DNA of 20,047 bases from Pleurotus djamor (taxonomy: Eukaryota; Basidiomycota; Agaricomycetes; Agaricales; Pleurotaceae): NCBI GenBank assembly GCA_029747585.1, contig JAPEVF010000813.1, positions 1 to 20,047 on the forward strand, given 5' to 3'. Positions 18,816 through 20,047 of the stretch are shown one piece after another; position 1 is the stretch's first letter, and each line of letters begins with the position of its first letter. Made by a program: the position numbers and the translations under genes. The notes under the pieces are model-generated. The model was not told the DNA's origin. It did not search any database and saw nothing but the letters and a program-made list of their open reading frames with translations.

Positions 18816-19676
18816 GTTGGAGTATTCTCTACCATGAGTAGGGTATATGCGCCCGTTTGTCTCGGCGATGTGAGCGAGAACAATGATGGAGATGCGAAAG
18901 AGGGCATTAGATCTGAGTGTCACTCTGCTGTCCACGAAGGTACCGAGTGCGAGGAGTAAGTCATCTGATAAGAATCGAAAAGAGCGAGGCGTCGAGTAAG
19001 TGACTGAGAAGAGAAGGTAGGGTAAAGGCGGACGAAAGTGGTGACTGTATGCGTCGCCGAATAGCACCGAAAGATGGTGTTGAGAGAAACCAAAACTGTC
19101 GAATGGGGCGGTTCATGAATGGAGGAAAGGACATGGATTGGGTGGAAGAGCATGGGAGGGATGGGCAGCCAGATTCAGTTGGAGGCGACTTGATGGCTTG
19201 GTTGACGAACGGGGACGAGAGAGAGGGCTAAAACGGAGAGTCTAGTGGTCGGACATCTGCGTGCTGTTGGTATCGGAAGGATGAGGATGTTGAATGCAAA
19301 ATGGACCGACCAGTCTGTCCAAGTTGACGTTACTCTAGGTATCGATAACAAAGAGTGTCGGCGTCGGCAATGGCGATGAGGAAGGAAGAAGAGAAAAAGC
19401 ATGAGAGCGGGACACGGGCTCAACTTCCCGAAACTACCCCACAACCATGACGTCTTCTTCCCCGCACTCTTCGTCCTCGGACTTTCCACTCTCCACGGTA
19501 TCTCTTCCCTCTGCGGTTCCTCGGCAAAGTCGAACCCGATTGAGAGTATCTCATCTCCTTGCTTTTAGTCTCCACACCATTCCCCTTCACCACTCTGAAC
19601 GTGGTCTCTGCTTGCGAGGTTCCGCGTAGTCCATCACCAGCGCAGCACTTGCCCATGAATCCTACCTCTCGCCTCT
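18816..19676. other. Diverged upstream flank of the unit 2 membrane-protein relic
   Basis: Patchy match to 6311-7326 of unit 1, with many indels. Minus-strand frames (18684-19067, 19175-19489) are open but their reading is not preserved in unit 1. Ends at the duplication boundary. Confidence 0.4.
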
Positions 19677-20047
19677 TAGGCTGGTAACCAACCTGCCTAT
19701 GAGGAAATCTTTTCGACGCTTGGGCGGAGATTTGCCGATAGGCAGGCTGGGGAATTCGGTTAAGCGCCCTCTATGGGGCGCGACGAGATGCTCGCGTGGC
19801 TTTGATCGAGTCGGATAAGTAGTTAACTTCGCTGATGTAACGAATGCTAAGGGGGTTAGCTGGAAAGGAGCGAAAGGGGTTTAGCTCCCAGATACAGAAA
19901 GTTCAATGTCATTTCCTTTCCTTTCCCCTAAGCATATGAGAGAAGTAGCCAAGAACTCCAGAAGAATCAGAAGAATCAATTGATAGGACTTCTGAGACCA
20001 TCCAAGTCTTTTTCCTAGAGAATGGTAACATGGTTCCAATTCTAATT
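19677..20047. other. Unique right flank with strong inverted repeats
   Basis: Immediately after the boundary lies a 13-base inverted repeat with one mismatch (CCAACCTGCCTAT at 19688-19700, ATAGGCAGGCTGG at 19738-19750). It is followed by a perfect GCGCCC-TCTATG-GGGCGC hairpin at 19764-19781 and a near-direct repeat of GGGGTTAGCT/GGGGTTTAGCT near 19854-19885. No open frame of note and no RNA gene recognised. It could be a transposon end or a structured non-coding element. Confidence 0.35.

Larger units (their letters stand above)
13499..19676. repeat. Segmental tandem duplication, unit 2
   Basis: Counterpart of 1-7326. The homologous segment certainly starts further left, because the DUF2235 gene of unit 2 begins at 12333 and the matching part of unit 1 is outside the window. 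The two units differ by many substitutions and indels, so this is an old duplication rather than an assembly artefact of identical sequence. Confidence 0.85.

Overview
This window looks like nuclear DNA of a filamentous fungus, most likely a basidiomycete (Agaricomycetes-like). The evidence is densely split genes with 49-63 nt GT...AG introns and CTNAC-type branch points, a eukaryotic ribosomal-protein (eS17) relic, and a DUF2235-WD40 architecture. No bacterial operon, CRISPR array or intact transposon was seen. Species assignment is inference.

The main content is two tandem plus-strand copies of one gene: a DUF2235 alpha/beta-hydrolase (the fold of the bacterial Tle1 phospholipase effectors) fused to a C-terminal seven-bladed WD40 propeller. 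Copy A (1-2099) enters the window mid-gene. Copy B (12333-15764) is complete: 12 exons splice to a 938-residue protein with every junction in frame and all hydrolase motifs present.

The genes lie inside a segmental tandem duplication. Unit 1 (1-7326, left end outside the window) matches 13499-19676. Each unit holds, in order: the DUF2235-WD40 gene; a converging decayed copy of the ribosomal protein eS17 gene (minus strand); a stretch of low-complexity or unassigned DNA; and a decayed minus-strand gene for a hydrophobic, probably membrane, protein. Similarity between the units stops sharply at 7326/19676. Unit 1 is about 1.1 kb longer because of extra, partly repetitive DNA around 2.9-5.0 kb.

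The 7.3-12.3 kb stretch between the units has no recognisable gene, only scattered open frames with plausible codon use, given at low confidence. The last 370 bases are a different sequence with two strong hairpins.

The passengers decayed while the hydrolase-propeller gene stayed open in both copies, so the DUF2235-WD40 pair is probably the selected element. Its propeller and linker differ between copies in a way that suggests diversifying recognition. A role in non-self or incompatibility responses is an inference by analogy, not something the sequence shows.
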